64,000 nt of DNA, from the NCBI GenBank assembly GCA_030248295.1, contig JASANH010000735.1, positions 248,001 through 312,000 of the forward strand, written 5' to 3'. The stretch's first letter is position 1. Each line of letters begins with the position of its first letter. A model generated the notes under the pieces. That model was not told the origin of the DNA and did not search any database. It saw only the letters and a list, made by a program, of their open reading frames with translations. Both the position numbers and the translations under genes were made by a program. Shown one piece after another: positions 46,701 through 55,983 of the stretch. The DNA comes from Mesodorylaimus sp. YZB2_4 (Eukaryota > Nematoda > Enoplea > Dorylaimida > Dorylaimidae).

Positions 46701-49700
46701 CTGATCCTTGATCAGCCACAATCGCCAATTCGATAAATTTTGTTTCTTTACCACCATCGCGTCGATTCTTAAAGAAAAACAATTCTTCTTCACCGTCAAG
46801 ATCAGGCTAGCCTCTTAGTCGACTGGGGACTGGTCCATCTTCTGGCTGGTACAGACGCAAAGGACATCACTTTCCTAACCTTAGAAACATTTGGCGTGAA
46901 GGACCAGGAACAGCATCATTGTCAGAGCGTTCCGCACACAAACACACACGCACTGGGTATTTTGGTGGGTTGGGCCCCGTGCCGCCCCAATCTCCCCACA
47001 GCAGCAGTCATATTATGCTAAGCGATCCGTGAGATGACCAGCTGTCACGGCAGCTTCCCTCTGAGTGTCTCTACTCGGAGCACCTCCACGTGAGGGCATC
47101 CTGTGCCAACACCGGTGTCCTAGGATGACACTGGGCGAGAAGGGAGGGACCTTCCTGACTGGCGTTTGAGACCCAGTTTCCTCACTCTACTCATTCAGTG
47201 CCCACTACTTGACGGTACTGAGTAAGTCGCCCAGTACCAGGTGCGGTGTGCAAGGCCAGCGACGGACTTGCTAAATCGCTTTCTCAGCCGGAATTCTCCT
47301 TTTCGGCCTCCCAAGACCGACGCCTCGACCATCTGAGCCACCATACGACACTGGTTCTCACGATCAGCCCCCTTCGCCCCCACAAGGATTCTTACAATCG
47401 ACTGGAATTTGACCCCGTTGGGTCTCTCACCCGCCTCAACCCCTTCCTGTGCTGCCTTCAGCTACTGTAGCTGGTCGAAGCCCAGGCACCGCTACATATG
47501 CTACGCCCTCAAAGCCATGCTCAACGATGTACAAGGACCACCCACAGCGGAAATACCAAAGTCCAAAATCGTAGTCCCTGGATTCCCAATTTGCCCACTC
47601 ACCACGACCTCAGTCCTCGGGTCATTGAGACACCTCCACCAGCCGCTTTCACACCCTTCGTAACCTCTCTCCAGAACCCCTCCAACGCATCCCTTCACAT
47701 CCCCAGGAATCCACAGCTAGCACGCACAACCTGACGTACCTGAATTTAGCCACTCATCACGACCTCGGGTCATTGAGACACCTTCACCAGTCGCTTTATC
47801 CCAGCCTTCGTAAACCTCCCCCCAAGAACCCCCTCATATGCACCCCCCATTCCCAGGACTGCAAGCGCACGAGCCCTCTCCGAAAGACCCCCCATAACGC
47901 ATCCCTTCGCATCCCCAGGAGTCCACGGCAACCACACACAAGCTGACGCTCCCCTTCCCAACTCACTACGACCTTGGGCCATTAAGACAGTTCCACCAGA
48001 CGCTTAATCTCACCCATCGTAAACCCGTTCCGGAAGAACCCCCTCACATACGCCCAGGACAGCACACGCACGAATCCTCTTAGAAAGACGCCCCCTTCCC
48101 CGATGCATCCCCTTACATCCCCAGGACTTCACAGCAGGCACACGCACGTACCCTTCTTTTATAAGTTGACGACTGTTTTCGACTAGACGATAAACTCCAT
48201 TCCGTCACTCCGTTCACAGCTGCAAAAAACTCCTATTTTTACTAGACATAAAATAAAATCAAATAAAATCAACTCACCGCAATTCAGTTTGTTATGAAGC
48301 TTGGCACGAATAAGCACATGAGCATGACGCCGTCCCAAATCTCCGCCTTGCAGAGGTAATATAAAATACGTTTGATTCCCAGCAATTATAACACCCCTTC
48401 AAAACAGAAAAACCCATTAGCACCCTCCAATCCGCGACAGCCCTCCCCTCCGTCACTAGCGCGAGCAGTTAATCCCGACTAGACTCGGCATTTTTAGAGT
48501 GCTTTTTCTCCTTTTTTATTCGCCATAGATGACCTACCCTATCCTGCGCACCCACGAAATATAGAGCCTAAAAACTCCATTTTAGTGCAGTATTTATCAT
48601 TGCATTCCGAATCAGGCAAGCAAAAAATAATCAGTCACCATTTAGCAAACAAAACCCTCACTTCCTCAGTTCAATTCAATTATCCCACAAATTTACTCTA
48701 GCTTCCCTTTCTGAAACATTCTCTTCCTCTCTCATTCCCCTTCTGAAACACCTCCATCCACCTCAATCCCGATCACTTTTTATCGGATTCAGGAGGGCCA
48801 ATCCCGAACGTCACTCACCTCAATCCATCGCACGTCGACAATGCCACTTTCGATGTCTCCTCGTTGTGCACTTCGCCTTGATAGAAACAATGCTCGACCG
48901 CATCGCCGCGTACCTCCGACTTGGACGTACTATTGAACACTTGCTTATAGGTGGCCCCGGGCGGGATCAATAACCTGCACCAATCACAACACGTCAATCC
49001 CACACGAGACAACACGTCCATCACTCACCTATTCTGAGCCAAATGAAGTTTAAATCGATTATAACTCGATTTTATAACAAATGTACATCGATCGAAATGA
49101 ATACTCTGAAAAATAAAATTATCTTCCCCCACAATTTACTTCAATTCAAAATTGAATGCATACGGCATTGCTGAAATAATAATTCCTCGTATCAATCGCC
49201 ACCCGATTCCTATCCCGTACTTGAAACGGGTACACTATCTCGTAGTCGTCCACTAAATTTTGCATTAATCCATGATTCCATCGATGTTCTCGAATCAAAT
49301 TTTCCACTAAAATATAACAAGAACTCTACAATCATACATTCTGAAGCATCCAATCAAGAATCAGCTCCTAAATCCTCTCTGCCTACCTCCTTCGAACATA
49401 TCCATTGGCCTGCGCTCATGCACACCCAAGCGAGCCCAAGTTCCAGCCCCCAAGCCCGTGCCAAACAAGCATCCTCTTGCCTACCTTCCTGGAACATATC
49501 CATATTTACACCAGCACACTCCAAACCCCCGCACATCACTAATCCAACCCGTCCTCCACCTCGCTCACACCACCCGTGCCAAACTGCACAACCGTTAAAA
49601 AAGACTTATCGCTAGCTGTTATCTCATCCAATACGACTCGTTCAAACATTTGGTTTCGATTTAAACGATAATCCACCACACGCAACTGTTCCACTACTCA

Positions 49701-51380
49701 CACTAGACCAGTCCACTTTTTGTTGGTCAACAGCTGGCCCAAAGTCAAAATACACTTTAGGCCCGACTATGTACACCCGTCGAGGCGGCTCTCTTTTCAT
49801 TTTCCTATCTTCGAAAAATGCACTCTCTACAAAAACTACTAAGCAAACAAAACTAATGTTTAGACTGAGCCCGCCTACACAATTTCATAGAGCATGTTTT
49901 TGTCTTTTCTTCGCCCCGCACGTGTTCAACAATAAAAGGCTCATTTTATTTACTCGCCATTTTCTATAATTAGAAACGGCCAGTCGCGTCCTCCTAAATG
50001 CACGCAATCAATGCAACCACGGCCATCCCCTTTCCGATCATGTAAATAAACCAGTGCTCAATGGGCCCGGACATAGCAGCTAGCGTGAGCCCCGTCAAAC
50101 ACACCAATGTCACCACACCATTTCCCATGCATTTTCTATCCGACTATAACCAAGATCGAAAACGACGACAGAAGGCGTACGAGTGGACCAGAAAAACCCC
50201 CTCTCTCCAGCTCGGCTTGCACGCCCTACCTCGAAACGTGTACGGCTAATCGTGCGGACAATGCTAGGATCGATACCCGAATCATTAAGCTTCAATGTCC
50301 TCGGCATCGGAAAATAATGATGCCCCTTCCAAGCGTGACACATTATGCAAATCAATGACAACACGGGCGAAACCTGGCCATCAATTCCTGATTGTCACGT
50401 CAGAACTGGACGTGTCGTGACCACAAAAGGTCGTCCAAATGACAGGTGCACAATCGATTTTGTCCTGTAATTCGAACCTGAGTATTATGCCCACTAAATC
50501 ACGCGCTTCCATACGCTATCCGCAACCTTGTCACAAACATATATGTAAAATCAACTACAGTTTTATTCTCTTTAATCAGATTTAGATTTTCTTTTCAGTG
50601 CAAAAACGATAACGATCAGTTTCTTCGAGGCGGTTGGTGTTGTGTTTACTTTGAAATGGGATATGAGCAAAGTGTGAGTCCAATTAAAATGATGTTATGG
50701 AAGTTCTTTGAAATAGGGCGAACAAAACCGCGTTCGCCCCCAACCAATCAAAATAATAAGCGAAAGAGCAAACAGGAAATAACAGAAGCAAGGAACGTAT
50801 CTTCTTCTCGGTTCGTAATGATCGAAAGCCAAGAATTAATGACGTTCAAGATAGATAACCCTCGGTCGCATGATAAGAACTAGTGAAAACGTGCAAGAGC
50901 TTATTCCACCTTCAAACTCCCAAGAAACCTTTCGCACTAATCGCCCAGAAGAAATATAGTTTCCGGTGGTTCTAGGATGTCTTACGAGATAGATAGCAAA
51001 ATGAAAGCGGAAGAACTCCAAAAGCAGCTAGGTGCTGCATGTACGAGAAACCAATTCGAACTCTATTTTCCTACTGTCAAGGCAAAGAACCCTTCGAATG
51101 GTGGTGAACGACAAAAGAACATGTTTGATGAGTTGCGAAAATCAGCAAAATTTAAAATGAAGCGACTGCAAGAGACATACGACGGGACCCGATAGCGATT
51201 TCTAATCACACTCAACCCCTACATTAGTATGAATCACGTAGAAACTAAAGAGCGGATCTTACCTTCGGGTGAGATGGGTGACGTTGTTTGAGCAAAAACT
51301 GGCAATTCCAAACTATTAAATAAAACACACGAGCCAAGAAATAAGATTCGAAAATGAATATACAATTTGCTTGTCGTCAT
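37720..51380 (-). CDS. Transmembrane ADAM with inactive metalloprotease motif (23 exons)
   Basis: An ADAM-family type I membrane protein, probably for adhesion or signalling. Exons, 5' to 3': 51380-51263, 49693-49571, 49306-49164, 49105-49029, 48974-48819, 48396-48278, 46787-46702, 46639-46586, 46504-46338, 45793-45712, 45659-45578, 45523-45360, 45305-45234, 44281-44186, 44121-44041, 43982-43868, 43476-43368, 43313-43206, 43149-43074, 43014-42919, 42718-42511, 41978-41879 and 38680-37720, giving 1130 residues. Order: signal peptide, prodomain with cysteine-switch-like STCDGLRG, reprolysin domain, disintegrin (CDCG..., loop CRAADDDCDVPEFC, no RGD), Cys-rich, EGF-like (CSGHGICTTENTCYCNIGWA), one TM, and a 320-residue Ser/Pro-rich tail in one exon. 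The zinc motif is HTAAHILGMKHD: the catalytic Glu is Thr but all three His remain. Exon 2 is optional (phase 1-1), and the acceptor of exon 7 and donor of exon 8 (GTTAAT) are weak. Confidence 0.9.
38971..40114. mobile_element. 1.1 kb terminal-inverted-repeat element in ADAM intron
   Basis: The left end CAGGGGTTCCCACCA (38971-38985) and the right end TGGTGGGAACCCTG (40101-40114) are inverted repeats. CTCATT directly flanks both sides (38965-38970 and 40115-40120). GAGGTTTTAGAGGATTTAGAG-type subterminal repeats lie inside both ends. No transposase is visible, and a SINE-B copy is nested at 39205-39440. The CAGGG ends suggest hAT, but the 6-bp duplication is short for that group. Confidence 0.8.
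39205..39440 (-). mobile_element. SINE-B-like repeat nested in the TIR element
   Basis: On the reverse strand it begins CGCGGTGGCTCAGTTGGTAG, a good tRNA-like A box, and continues with the block shared with 46965-47345 (CAGTATCATCCTGGGACGC, CAGGATGC, GGAGACACACAGGGAAGC). No clear B-box is seen in this copy. Confidence 0.7.
40650..40830 (-). repeat. Repeat-C copy (unclassified short interspersed repeat)
   Basis: It contains CTTGGCAGGCGTAGGCGGGA, AAAACTCCGAGGAGCAGAC, CTTGCGACTATACC, AAACATCAAACCGACGGG and CTCGCCATGGCCTACCAGG, in the same order as the other copies near 42770, 44690, 52821 and 59320. There is no tRNA promoter box and no coding frame. Immediately downstream, at 40847-40893, lies an inverted repeat with 15-bp arms CAAACGAGGCTAACG. 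Confidence 0.75.
42155..42247. repeat. Fold-back repeat with T-arm-like sequences, copy 1
   Basis: The two arms, about 30 bp each, are inverted and diverged: GCGGGAATCGAACCCGCACC on the left and GTGAGGGTTCAACTCCCACT on the right. Each arm carries a tRNA T-arm/B-box sequence pointing outward from the centre. It lies in the ADAM intron between exons 21 and 22. Confidence 0.7.
42770..42910 (-). repeat. Repeat-C copy, diverged
   Basis: It shares GCAACTACACCTGCCCTAGA, AACATCAAC, GGGGTTGACGTCTC and CCAGGGAAGAGTATCGACC with the family, and lies in an ADAM intron. Confidence 0.65.
43515..43620. repeat. Fold-back repeat with T-arm-like sequences, copy 2
   Basis: Left arm CAGGCCTGAGCAGGAATCGA and right arm TCGATTCCCGCTCAGGCC are inverted around a spacer of about 35 bp. 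Each includes a T-loop GTTCGATTCC on one strand. It sits in the ADAM intron between exons 16 and 17. Confidence 0.8.
43670..43790. repeat. Fold-back repeat with T-arm-like sequences, copy 3
   Basis: A stem of about 37 bp starts TTTTCAAAAACTTCAAACC and includes GCGGGAGTCGAACTCG; the opposite arm ends CAGGCCTGAAGTTTTTGAAA. The spacer between the arms is similar to copy 2 (AATCCAGTCTAAACCACC), so both derive from one unit in tandem. Confidence 0.82.
44690..44830. repeat. Repeat-C copy forming a perfect 25-bp hairpin
   Basis: The sequence ACTACACCTGCGGCTGAAAC (start of the arm, about 44754) continues to ACATCAA, then a 17-nt loop, then the exact inverse copy ending GCCGCAGGTGTAGT at about 44814. 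It looks like two head-to-head repeat-C fragments. Confidence 0.8.
46965..47345 (-). mobile_element. SINE-B-like repeat, longest copy
   Basis: On the reverse strand it starts GTATGGTGGCTCAGATGGTC, which fits a tRNA A box. It continues with GCGATTTAGCAAGTCCGTCG, CTTGCACACC, CCAGTGTCATCCTAGG and GGAGACACTC-like blocks. It lies in the ADAM intron between exons 6 and 7. Confidence 0.72.
47598..48150. repeat. Degenerate tandem repeat, three units of about 160-210 bp
   Basis: Each unit begins near CACGACCTCGGGTCATTGAG (about 47601, 47758 and the diverged CTACGACCTTGGGCCATTAA at 47968). Each then has CCACCAG(C/T/A)CGCTT, TTCGTAA, AGAACCCC, CCCTTCACATCCCCAGGA and CACGCAC. C-rich, no coding frame, in the same ADAM intron as the SINE-B copy. 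Confidence 0.75.
48475..48813 (-). mobile_element. hAT-type MITE, reverse copy
   Basis: It runs TAGCGCGAGCAG to GATCACTTTTTATCGGATTC and CCCGAACG, with the interior matching the reverse complement of 25646-26010 (GCAGTATTTATCATTGCATT, AATCAGGCAAGCAAAAA). It ends just before ADAM exon 5. Confidence 0.7.
50580..51195 (+). other. Antisense coding-like stretch in ADAM intron 1
   Basis: Two same-frame open stretches, about 50581-50883 and 50977-51195, read on the + strand opposite to ADAM. The first follows a TTTTCAG acceptor-like site and contains GGWCCVYFEMGYE; the second starts MSYEIDSKMKAEELQKQLGA and is Lys-rich. A stop and about 90 bp separate them. I recognise no family. It may be an exon pair of a nested gene, a degraded retrocopy or chance. 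Confidence 0.25.
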
Positions 51381-52384
51381 TATTTTTCCTAATCGAAAAT
51401 CGGTCCTTCGTTTCTGAGTCAACTTCTCCACGACAGAGTCATCCTAAAGCAAAAATGCACTGAAAAATGATCCAATTTCGAAAAGTCCGAGAGTATGAGA
51501 AACTTATGACGCACCTTGTCATCCTTGTTCATTCATCATTAACCACCATCGACATATAATCCGCGAAAAAATTTTTTCGCAGCCAGCTCACCTCCAACCA
51601 CCCGCCTGCTGGACGCTGCTGGCAGCTGGCTGTCGGTCATCATGCGAGCGATTACAGTAACCCGCAAGTTCTAGTCTGCTTAGAGCAAGCGCGGGAAATT
51701 CAAAATAGAGGGGACTCGAATATGTAGGCGACTACTCTAGGGTCGATGGCGATAACTGACCCAAACCTGAAAACCAACTAATGAAGAAACGGTTGAATTT
51801 TCGGCGAAAGCATTTGTTTTTCTGTTAACACGCTATCCACATATGAGAAGTCAATCAAGCAAGGTGTCGAAAACAAGAGCCGAAAAAGGAATGAATCTGC
51901 GGCATTTTTTATGCAAACCGTAAATACCACCAGCACATCAAAAAAACGCAGTCTACCCAACTTGACGATGATTAAATACTTAGGGCAGCGACCAAATTTA
52001 AATCATTTTTTCGGGATATGGTTTTGTGTTTGAATGGAAATCAGCCTTTTCACACGGGCAGGCTGTAGACATGTGTGAGACGTGGCACCCAGACCGACAA
52101 TGGGGTCATAATCCGCAGGACAACACAGGGGTCCCACGCCATGTGGCGGCCGATGTGGGACTGGCAGGCCGAGCATGGCGTCGACTGATCGTGACAGAGC
52201 ATGGCAGGCAAGTCGAAAATGGATCTACGACCCAGTGACTGGGCAGTGAGCGCTCGGTAGTCAGCTACGGCATCGAAGAACTGGGACGATGACGCCCAGT
52301 GTCAACTCTTCGATTAGCATTGACAGGCGGAGTGAGGAGTGAGGATGGGTTCGATGACAAGTTGGAAGGAGAGTCCTGCAACCG

Positions 52385-52657
52385 CGAACACTGATCGGCT
52401 ACGTCCTCGTGCTCTGTGACATCCGCCTGGTGAAAGAGCTGAATGCCCGAGGCAAGTTCAAGGCTGGGAACAATGTTTCCGTGTCTTCTGGATGCCCCCA
52501 TTCTTCGAAGAAAACAGCCGATGATGCGCAGATGACGATGAATGGTGATCTTGACATGTGGGGATCAATGTGTGATATCACGAGTGCCCTGGCCAATTCT
52601 ATTCGTGGTGTGAATAACGTTTTGATGTTCATTGAAGCAAAGACCAGTCGAGACTGA
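52385..52657 (+). pseudogene. Degraded paralogue fragment of the intronless membrane protein
   Basis: The + strand encodes TLIGYVLVLCDIRLVKELNA, clearly related to the membrane and juxtamembrane segment TLIG...VVLYDIRLVREQNA of the gene at 54667-55983, which is on the other strand. About a dozen residues of the membrane span are missing. DNA similarity is also visible (GTGCTCT...GACATCCGCCTGGT). The downstream frame, to a stop at 52657, does not match the parent C-terminus. No upstream ectodomain was found. It is best read as a relic of an inverted duplication. Confidence 0.65.
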
Positions 52658-52687
52658 GCGGATCGATAAAGCCACTGCGATATGACC

Positions 52688-53005
52688 TGGGTCGTGGCCT
52701 AGCGGGTTAAGTCGTCTGCCTCTTACGCTGATTGTTCACTTGGACGAGCGGGTTCGACTCCCGCCTCGGTAAAACATGATTGTCGAATATGTGTTCCTTG
52801 GCCCTCGAGCTTGGCTATTGTAACCCCCGCCTGGTAGGCCATGGCGAGTGGGAGAGAGTAATTGATACTCTCCCCTGGGTTGATGTTTCAGCCATGGCTA
52901 GTCTGCTCCAGTCGGAGTTTTCGTCCCGCTGACTTCGGTCGGCCACCTCCCTCCTACGCCTGCCAGGCTTGGATACACTATGGATAAAGTATGACATGAC
53001 ATGAG
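52688..53005 (+). mobile_element. SINE-A interrupted by repeat-C
   Basis: The SINE head and tail start at 52688 (GGGTCGTGGCCTAGCGGG, B-box GGGTTCGACTCCCGCC) and break off in the tail at CTTGGCTAT (about 52817). A repeat-C copy follows at 52821-52965 (CTGGTAGGCCATGGCGAGTG to CGCCTGCCAGGCTTGG). The SINE tail resumes with ACTATGGATAAAGTATGACA. The insertion shows that repeat-C was mobile after this SINE copy landed. Confidence 0.82.
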
Positions 53006-54164
53006 TCGACTGATCCTGGTCTTCCTGGTGTATCCAGGCCCCCCTGTAGTCCAATTCGACATGTCTGTCTGACTGTGACGGAACTGAGAAATCGTCTGTC
53101 AGTTAATGACATCGAGCTCTGACCCGATCTCCTGTCGACTCGCAGTCAGGTACAAGTTTTGAAAGTCTGGTCGGCCAAAATCCATGAAGAAGCCTCTTGC
53201 TTTTTGACGGGGGTGGGCTTGAATTTTTGGCTGGTTTTAGTGATATCTCGCCTTTAATCAGGTACTTCCTGCAATTTTATCCGTAGACTACGGAGAAATT
53301 ATGTCTGAGATAGGCCAATTTTGCAAGAATTTTGCCTCCTTCTCCACTCGGACAATTGGAGCTCATCCTTGAGCTTTAAAGTATAGCAATCCTGCGTACG
53401 CGAGTGAACTGAGCCACTGCGGTTCTATTGACGGGTGAATTCGAGGATGGGAGACCAGCATCTCCTTGGTTGAGGTACAGTGCTTGTAAGATGGTGCCCT
53501 GATGAAAATGGTCCCTCAGCTGGGCTCATGTTACTTGAAACTTGCATCTCGAAAAGGGAATGGTCGTTGAGACATGAGCAGGATACTTCTCAGGTCCTAG
53601 GTTGCTTTTGAAGGAGTCCAAAAACCGAATTTGGAGGTACAGTCAGATTAGCTCATGCAATTAGATAAGTTGCTTGTGGTATCCCTGCAGATCTTTCTGA
53701 AGGAGATACGAGGGGGAACTCACGATCAGTCAACTGCTCAAAAATGTATTCTCGGATGGTCAACTTTCAGAATTATGTGCACTGTCAAAATGTGCTGCAC
53801 ATAGCCCTGAGAAGGCCAGCAGAGACTCTTCCAACTGCTTCCCATTGCTCTCTCAGGGGAGACATTCGAGAAAAGCCACCATGACAAGATTGCTTTCCCT
53901 CAGGTCGCAGTAAAGAATACAGCATTTTCACAGAAATGTGCGTCATACTGATAATATACTTCGCTAACCAAAAGTGGCTCTTTTGGATTTTAGTAAATTT
54001 TTCAAAAAATGTGGGTTTTCATGGGTCGGCTTTGACTTTAAAAGTTTGGGTTGGGTTTTGGTCGAATTGTGAGCCCATTGTCAGACCTGGCTCACAGGCC
54101 AGACACGCCTATCACACCGTTCAGTCACTGGACGGTGGGCTGCTGCGGAAGCTAACGCCATTCT

Positions 54165-54397
54165 GAAAGAGACTAATTCAGAAAAAGGAAGGGTGGGATT
54201 CATTTGCTAATTTGGCGCTGCTTCTCCGCTTTTTCTACTCGCCTGATTTTGAATGCAATGATAAATACTGCACTAAAAATTATCAAGCAAGGAAATTCTG
54301 TGGCTGTTTATTTGCTGGCTGCCCAGGCTGGCTTGTAGACTATCTATAGCGAATGATAAAAAGCTCTCTAAAAATCCCGGTCACACGGAGAACTAGC
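54165..54397 (+). mobile_element. hAT-type MITE remnant
   Basis: The family interior (CTCGCCTGATTTTGAATGCA, TGATAAATACTGCACTAAA, TATCTATAGCGAATGATAAA) is present, but both terminal repeats are eroded. Confidence 0.6.
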
Positions 54398-54666
54398 CAT
54401 TCGGTCAATTCAATAAAACATGAGCTTGTGGAAAGCTAATGAAACAAAACATTTGAATTTCATGGATCTGCCACGCTTTTACTCGATTCTCCGATGTGCT
54501 TACTGTACTTTGGCAAACGCAGAGTGTGTGTATTATGTGTGCTGCTTTTTCAGTTTTATTCTCGTTAAAGCGGTTCTTTTCATGATTAGTAAGCTTCCCA
54601 TACAAAAGAGTCATCGAAAAACACAGCACAGGGAACAGGTTGCCAGCACGATGGTCATGGCACAGC

Positions 54667-55983
54667 CTACTTGGAGGCGTACTTCTTGACCAACACGTCG
54701 GACGGAGTCAGCGACAGTTCGGGCGGGGTCGACACCGTCCATCCGGAAGCCGACGATCCGAGGGCAGTCGACTGCATCACCTTCTTTTGGGCGTTCTGTT
54801 CCCTGACCAGGCGGATGTCGTAGAGCACGACGGCGAGGGCGATCGGGATGGCGATGACACAGCCGATGCTCAGGCCGATCAGAGTGCGCTGCAGGTTGAC
54901 GATGTACGGGTCGTCGTTCCAGTACAGCCCGTCGTCCGGGTCTTCTTCGTCTTCCTCGTCGTCGTCGTCAGGAGCACTCCAAGTGCACGTGTTGCTGGGG
55001 CTGGGGGTTGGCGTGTCGCTGGGGCTGGGGGTTGGCGTGTCGCTGGGACGGAAGGCAGGCGTGTCGCTGGGGCTGGGCGTAGACGTGTCGCTGACATCAC
55101 CCGTGGTGTGAGTTGGGGTGCTGGGAGCTTCGCAGCTGTCGGTGCAAGGCACTGACACGATCGAACCGTTTTTCGTGCAGTACAAGTAGATTGTATCAGG
55201 GCCAGGTTTGGTCTCATAGTACTCAGCAGCGACGCAGTTGTTTGGCCCGATGGCGCTGCATGGACCCAGGGATTTTTTGAGACCGCAAAATCCGAGAGCT
55301 TCTATTGTCCAATCGCGTATTCTGCTTGCAAGATCGTGCACATCGGTGTTGATGTAGCAATTGCCTTTCCAAGTTCTTGATGGATCACGCCTGCCCACCA
55401 CAAACGCATCGAATTTAACATTGGCTGGCATTGCAAAGGTAGTTAAGATGACGGCATGGGCGTCGGTTTTGATGATTACACCGGCTATTTCATCCTCCGC
55501 TTCTCTGGTACTATTTACGCAGATATTCGTAGGAAATGTCGTGAAGACATAGACCAGCTTGGGGACGTGGACTCGGTCGCTCTTCCCAAACGCCATCTCG
55601 CGGGCCCTCTTTCCGACATCGACAGCAGTGAATGGGAAAGGCGGTGAGTAGTTCCCTTTGCCGATTTTCCCAGCCGCTTCAATCACCTTGTCAGCGCTGT
55701 CCCCCTTCTCGATCGACAGGAGAAGGTTCTCATTGGATCCGAATTCGGCGATGGCCATCCTTGTTTCATTTGGTGCCGGAGGGAAGACACGCGCCAGCGC
55801 TTTGATCACTTCCGCCATGAGTTTGACGTTCTCTTCGTTGACCGGGTTGGTGATGGAGCTGTTGTAGTGGATGCCGATGGCCAGGTCGAACACGCGCGTG
55901 TTGTAGTGCCATTCGGACTGCGGCTGACCATTGATCTTCGAGAAGATGGCCAAGCACACGAACAACCACAACGATGATTCCAT
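54667..55983 (-). CDS. Intronless secreted/type I membrane protein with a Ser/Thr/Pro stalk
   Basis: One uninterrupted frame of 438 residues. The start at 55983 is chosen because it opens directly into a signal peptide (residues 1-20); an in-frame ATG lies 21 codons upstream. Residues 25-235 may have a von Willebrand factor A-like fold (alternating beta and helix, DLAIGIH, PKLVYVFTTFPT, AHAVILTTF), but the DxSxS metal site is absent. A Cys-containing segment (233-284) follows, then a stalk with three STPSPSDTP-type repeats (301-331), an acidic run (339-351), one TM (about 367-388) and a 50-residue tail. Function is unknown. It is the only intron-free gene here; all neighbours have 3-23 exons, so it may be a retrocopy. 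A degraded relative lies at 52385-52657. Confidence 0.85.
   Translation of the reverse strand: MESSLWLFVCLAIFSKINGQPQSEWHYNTRVFDLAIGIHYNSSITNPVNEENVKLMAEVIKALARVFPPAPNETRMAIAEFGSNENLLLSIEKGDSADKVIEAAGKIGKGNYSPPFPFTAVDVGKRAREMAFGKSDRVHVPKLVYVFTTFPTNICVNSTREAEDEIAGVIIKTDAHAVILTTFAMPANVKFDAFVVGRRDPSRTWKGNCYINTDVHDLASRIRDWTIEALGFCGLKKSLGPCSAIGPNNCVAAEYYETKPGPDTIYLYCTKNGSIVSVPCTDSCEAPSTPTHTTGDVSDTSTPSPSDTPAFRPSDTPTPSPSDTPTPSPSNTCTWSAPDDDDEEDEEDPDDGLYWNDDPYIVNLQRTLIGLSIGCVIAIPIALAVVLYDIRLVREQNAQKKVMQSTALGSSASGWTVSTPPELSLTPSDVLVKKYASK

Larger units (their letters stand above)
51381..54666. other. Intergenic repeat-rich region
   Basis: Between the ADAM 5' end and the 3' end of the intronless membrane protein lie a gene fragment (52385-52657), a nested SINE-A/repeat-C pair (52688-53005) and a MITE remnant (54165-54397). 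GCGATTACAGTAACCCGC is at about 51650. Nothing else is recognisable. Confidence 0.6.

Noticed and set aside
54640-55155. Plus-strand open frame of 171 codons opposite the intronless gene
   Set aside because: It is the antisense shadow of the real gene; its Gly/Val-rich repeats mirror the PSPSDTP stalk.
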